Origin: Opitutaceae bacterium UBA6669
Lineage (GTDB): Bacteria; Verrucomicrobiota; Verrucomicrobiia; Opitutales; Opitutaceae
Assembly (NCBI GenBank): GCA_002455175.1
Contig: DKKJ01000360.1
Coordinates: forward strand, 298-8,979
Direction of reading: 5' to 3'
DNA length: 8,682 nucleotides
Shown: piece after piece, positions 7,007-8,682 of the stretch
Layout: every line of letters begins with the position of its first letter
How positions within the stretch are numbered: position 1 is the first letter of the stretch
Position numbers and translations under genes: made by a program
The notes under the pieces: generated by a model
The model's database searches: none
What the model saw: the letters and a program-made list of their open reading frames with translations, nothing else
What the model was told of the DNA's origin: nothing

Positions 7007-7792
7007 ATGCGGCGACGGAATTCCAAACGTCGCCCGATGCGAACGCTCTCACCCGCAGTGATCGGCCTTTTGGCAGTGAATGGCGCGGTCTTTCTCCTGA
7101 CCGCCCTCGTACCAAGCTGGAACATGCGGATGATCGAGGCGTTCGCTGTCTGGTTCCCGCGCAATGAGCACGCTGCAGTCTGGCAGGTGGTCACCTACAT
7201 GTTTTTGCACGGCGGGCTCACGCACGTGCTCTTCAACATGTTTGGGCTCGCGTCGTTTGGACCGTTGCTCGAACGACAATGGGGAACCGGACGGTTTCTA
7301 TTTTTCTACTTTCTCTGCGGTATCGGCGCCGCCTTAACGCATCTCGGTGTCACCGAGATCGAGTTTCAATCGGCCCAAACCCGCTTGTCGGAGCTCGGTC
7401 TTACCGCGCCCGCTATCGACACCATGCTAAACACCGGTCGCTACGAAGGGCCACGCAGCGACCCCACCTTACGCGCCGCCGTCATTGATCTCTACCGGTT
7501 ATATGCGACCCCCATGATCGGCGCTTCCGGAGCGATTTACGGGATCTTGGTGGCGTTCGGCGTGCTTTACCCAAACGCGAGGCTTTCGCTCTTCCTCATA
7601 CCGGTACCCGTGGCCGCGAAGTTCGTCATTCCGGCGATTCTCCTTCTCGACCTCTTTTCCGGCCTGACCGGATTCTCGCTCTTTGGCGGTGGCATCGCCC
7701 ACTTCGCACACATCGGCGGTGCGTTGATTGGATTTCTTCTCATGCTGCTCTGGCGTAAACGAACACCGCCTGATTTCGAACCGAGTATCTGA
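7007..7792 (+). CDS. Rhomboid family intramembrane serine protease
   Basis: The protein has 261 residues and about six membrane segments: 16-35, 58-82, 95-113, 168-188, 195-222 and 227-249. The rhomboid signature is complete. FLHGGLTHVLFNM (66-78) carries the His and Asn that help form the oxyanion hole. GASGAIYG (172-179) holds the catalytic serine S174. GIAHFAHIGGALIG (229-242) holds the catalytic H235, with an additional H232. Such enzymes cut single-pass membrane proteins within or next to their transmembrane helix. Between the third membrane segment and the catalytic serine there is a hydrophilic insertion of about 50 residues (114-166), longer than in compact GlpG-like forms. I recall similar insertions from Bacteroidota-type rhomboids. 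Translation may instead start at M11 (7037), which would remove only the basic MRRRNSKRRP tail. Neither start has a good Shine-Dalgarno. The 64-base gap to the SnoaL-like gene leaves co-transcription possible. Its substrate is unknown. Confidence 0.93.
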   Translation: MRRRNSKRRPMRTLSPAVIGLLAVNGAVFLLTALVPSWNMRMIEAFAVWFPRNEHAAVWQVVTYMFLHGGLTHVLFNMFGLASFGPLLERQWGTGRFLFFYFLCGIGAALTHLGVTEIEFQSAQTRLSELGLTAPAIDTMLNTGRYEGPRSDPTLRAAVIDLYRLYATPMIGASGAIYGILVAFGVLYPNARLSLFLIPVPVAAKFVIPAILLLDLFSGLTGFSLFGGGIAHFAHIGGALIGFLLMLLWRKRTPPDFEPSI

Positions 7793-7830
7793 GTGACTCC
7801 CGACACCTCCGTCGCTTCCCGGAGAGTCAC
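7793..7830 (+). terminator. Hairpin immediately after the rhomboid stop, possible terminator
   Basis: GTGACTC (7793-7799) pairs with GAGTCAC (7824-7830). Inside it CGAC (7801-7804) can pair with GTCG (7811-7814) around a 6-base loop. It starts on the base after the TGA stop, the usual place for a 3'-end structure. No U-tract follows, so intrinsic termination is doubtful. Confidence 0.35.
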
Positions 7831-7838
7831 GCTCTTGC

Positions 7839-7904
7839 GGCTGGCTCAGACCATTGTCACTCGGCGAAAAAGCATGGTGAAGCTACGGTCTATCGTGGCC
7901 AGCC
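7839..7904. other. Nested inverted repeats, 12 bp of interrupted stem; possible structured RNA or convergent terminator
   Basis: GGCTGGC (7839-7845) pairs with GCCAGCC (7898-7904). Directly inside, AGACC (7848-7852) pairs with GGTCT (7887-7891). The junction is an internal loop of 2 and 6 bases, and the terminal loop is 34 bases. The element lies in the 174-base gap between the convergent rhomboid gene and the toxin-antitoxin pair, with no open frame of note around it. A folded 3'UTR, a small RNA or a two-way terminator are all possible. Chance pairing is not excluded. Confidence 0.35.
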
Positions 7905-7966
7905 CACCCTCACCCGTAGGTCTTCGCAGCGAACCACGCTTTATCTTTCCATAGCGGCAACCCTAT

Positions 7967-8281
7967 TTAAGGTTTGGTTCTTTCACCAAGTTCTCGTCGA
8001 GTCCAAGCAGGATCACGTCGCATATCGATTACGGCGGTCACCCGTGCGAGACCATCGGACACATCGTAATAAATGGCAAAAGGGAATCGACGTGACAAAA
8101 GACGGTGCAGCCCAAAATGGACTGGATGGATACCGGCGTAAAGTCGCAGGGACTCAAGGTCGGAAAGGAGACAGTCTAAAAAATAGCGGCCGACTCCGGT
8201 TTCTTGTCGGTCGTAAAAATCGCGCCCAGCCTCCAAATCCTCCACGGCCTCCCTCAGGACGATAACGTCGCGTACCCGCAT
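7967..8281 (-). CDS. Type II toxin, RelE/ParE family
   Basis: The reverse strand from the ATG at 8281-8279 encodes 104 residues, the normal size for a RelE/ParE toxin. The order of elements fits. Two N-terminal helices (LREAVEDLEAGRDFYDRQET, residues 9-28, and VGRYFLDCLLSDLESLRLY, 30-48) are followed by a beta-sheet core. It includes HRLLSRRFPFAIYYDVSDG (59-77) and VTAVIDMRRDPAWTRREL (81-98). The 'RRFPFAIYY..(hydrophobic)..A(V/I)..RRDP' arrangement is typical of the group paired with the putative addiction-module antitoxins. RelE members cut mRNA in the ribosome and ParE members poison gyrase; the sequence does not tell which. A TTG codon one position upstream could also start translation. 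I prefer the ATG because it forms TGATG with the antitoxin stop, implying coupled translation. The stop is TAA at 7969-7967. Confidence 0.88.
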   Translation of the reverse strand: MRVRDVIVLREAVEDLEAGRDFYDRQETGVGRYFLDCLLSDLESLRLYAGIHPVHFGLHRLLSRRFPFAIYYDVSDGLARVTAVIDMRRDPAWTRRELGERTKP

Positions 8282-8496
8282 CAACGGAACTGCCGCCGAA
8301 GCTGCTCAAGCGTAAAATACTGCGCGTCCGGCGAATTCATGATCTTTTTTCGCTCCGTGAGAACAGCTCCGTGCCAAGCAGGTGAAATGGGTTCCGTTGG
8401 CTCGTGGCAGAGTGCATCCCAAAGCTGTTCCATCGCAGCCAATCGCTCACTGGTGGTCATTTTCTGGATATCGGTGACGCTCACACAAAGAAGCAT
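8281..8496 (-). CDS. Antitoxin, putative addiction-module component family
   Basis: The 71-residue protein lies directly upstream of the toxin on the same strand, and its TGA shares one base with the toxin ATG. Residues 6-30 (SVTDIQKMTTSERLAAMEQL, then WDALC) match the opening helix pattern of the small 'putative addiction module component' antitoxins (PF09720/TIGR02574), recalled as 'l..ls..ERl.l.eeLWdsl'. A middle segment SPAWHGAVLTERKKIMNSPD (38-57) and the tail QYFTLEQLRRQFR complete the usual length. Such antitoxins bind and neutralise the toxin through an extended C-terminal part, are degraded when the cell is stressed, and usually repress their own promoter with the toxin. That promoter should lie in 8497-8600 but I cannot place it. 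There is no good Shine-Dalgarno before the ATG at 8496. GTG at 8484 and ATG at 8460 are other in-frame starts, the latter losing part of the first helix. Confidence 0.82.
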   Translation of the reverse strand: MLLCVSVTDIQKMTTSERLAAMEQLWDALCHEPTEPISPAWHGAVLTERKKIMNSPDAQYFTLEQLRRQFR

Positions 8497-8619
8497 AGAA
8501 AGAACCCCGGAAGCCGCAAGCCGTCTATTTTGGCTGATTTTTCGGATGAGATGTTCTCTGACCGCCTAAAGACGGGACTCCATACGGGGAAAGAACTGCC
8601 AGCGCGGGACGGCGCTCGC
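8497..8619. other. Gene-free stretch upstream of the toxin-antitoxin pair with a small palindrome
   Basis: No convincing coding region is present on either strand. CCGCC (8562-8566) and GACGG (8571-8575) flank TAAA. Read on the minus strand, this is a 5-bp stem with one G-U pair. The GC-rich palindrome with a TTTA/TAAA loop looks like an intergenic repeat unit. The antitoxin promoter and operator should be in this stretch, but no clear -35/-10 pair was found. Confidence 0.3.
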
Positions 8620-8682
8620 TCACTCCACTCCCTCGCCACCGTCTTCCATTTCTTTCGGGCGTTTCCAGTAGTGGTACTGCGC
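8620..8682 (-). CDS. Possible C-terminal end of an unidentified minus-strand gene running in from the right edge
   Basis: From the window edge the reverse strand reads AQYHYWKRPKEMEDGGEGVE and then TGA at 8622-8620. The first dozen residues look protein-like, with aromatic and basic residues and a charged tail. The remaining frames either stop early or give low-quality Arg/Ser-rich sequence. Twenty residues are too few for a family call. It would be transcribed towards the toxin-antitoxin pair. It may simply be chance reading of a repeat. Confidence 0.25.
   Translation of the reverse strand, partial: AQYHYWKRPKEMEDGGEGVE

Noticed and set aside
8204..8569. A 121-codon plus-strand frame across the toxin-antitoxin pair
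   Set aside because: It is antisense to the antitoxin and toxin start, and its composition (Ser/Cys/Arg-rich) does not look like a real protein.
1..8682. CRISPR array, tRNA, rRNA, insertion sequence or prophage
   Set aside because: No regularly spaced direct repeats, no cloverleaf pattern, no transposase or phage structural motifs were found on either strand.

Overview
The window looks like a chromosomal segment of a GC-rich, diderm bacterium, most likely Verrucomicrobiota near the Opitutaceae. This is inferred from protein style (a very large TonB-dependent receptor with the 'LSPFTV..GYRATSTLSGTR' plug entry), short intergenic inverted repeats and weak or absent Shine-Dalgarno signals. It is not proven by any marker gene.

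Left part (1-924). The N-terminal 142 residues of a DNA alkylation repair (AlkD-like HEAT) protein run off the left edge on the minus strand. Upstream of it on the same strand is a short remnant resembling the C-terminal end of a sialidase/BNR-repeat exo-hydrolase. The remnant is cut off by a purine/pyrimidine-biased inverted repeat and a 12-bp tandem repeat. No intact gene lies between 428 and 924.

Centre (925-6358). Three plus-strand genes form a tight operon: a FecI-type ECF sigma factor, a FecR-type inner-membrane anti-sigma/sigma regulator, and a 1264-residue TonB-dependent outer-membrane receptor carrying an STN signalling domain. Both junctions are 4-base stop/start overlaps (ATGA and GTGA). 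All parts of a cell-surface signalling relay are present: ligand-bound receptor, STN contact with the FecR C-terminal domain, and sigma activation. The ligand is unknown. The receptor has an unusual architecture: after its own signal peptide and STN domain comes a second signal-peptide-like segment, beginning at an internal ATG next to an A8 run, and then the plug and barrel.

Right-centre (6375-7904). A hairpin that may end the receptor operon is followed by a small secreted SnoaL/DUF4440-like protein and a rhomboid intramembrane serine protease with an intact catalytic Ser/His pair and an inserted loop before the catalytic segment. Downstream are two inverted-repeat structures, one of which could be a folded RNA or terminator.

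Right end (7967-8682). A minus-strand type II toxin-antitoxin pair (putative addiction-module antitoxin followed by a RelE/ParE toxin, joined by TGATG) is followed by a repeat-like non-coding stretch. A possible C-terminal fragment of a further minus-strand gene lies at the edge. No tRNA, rRNA, CRISPR array, insertion sequence or phage gene was seen.
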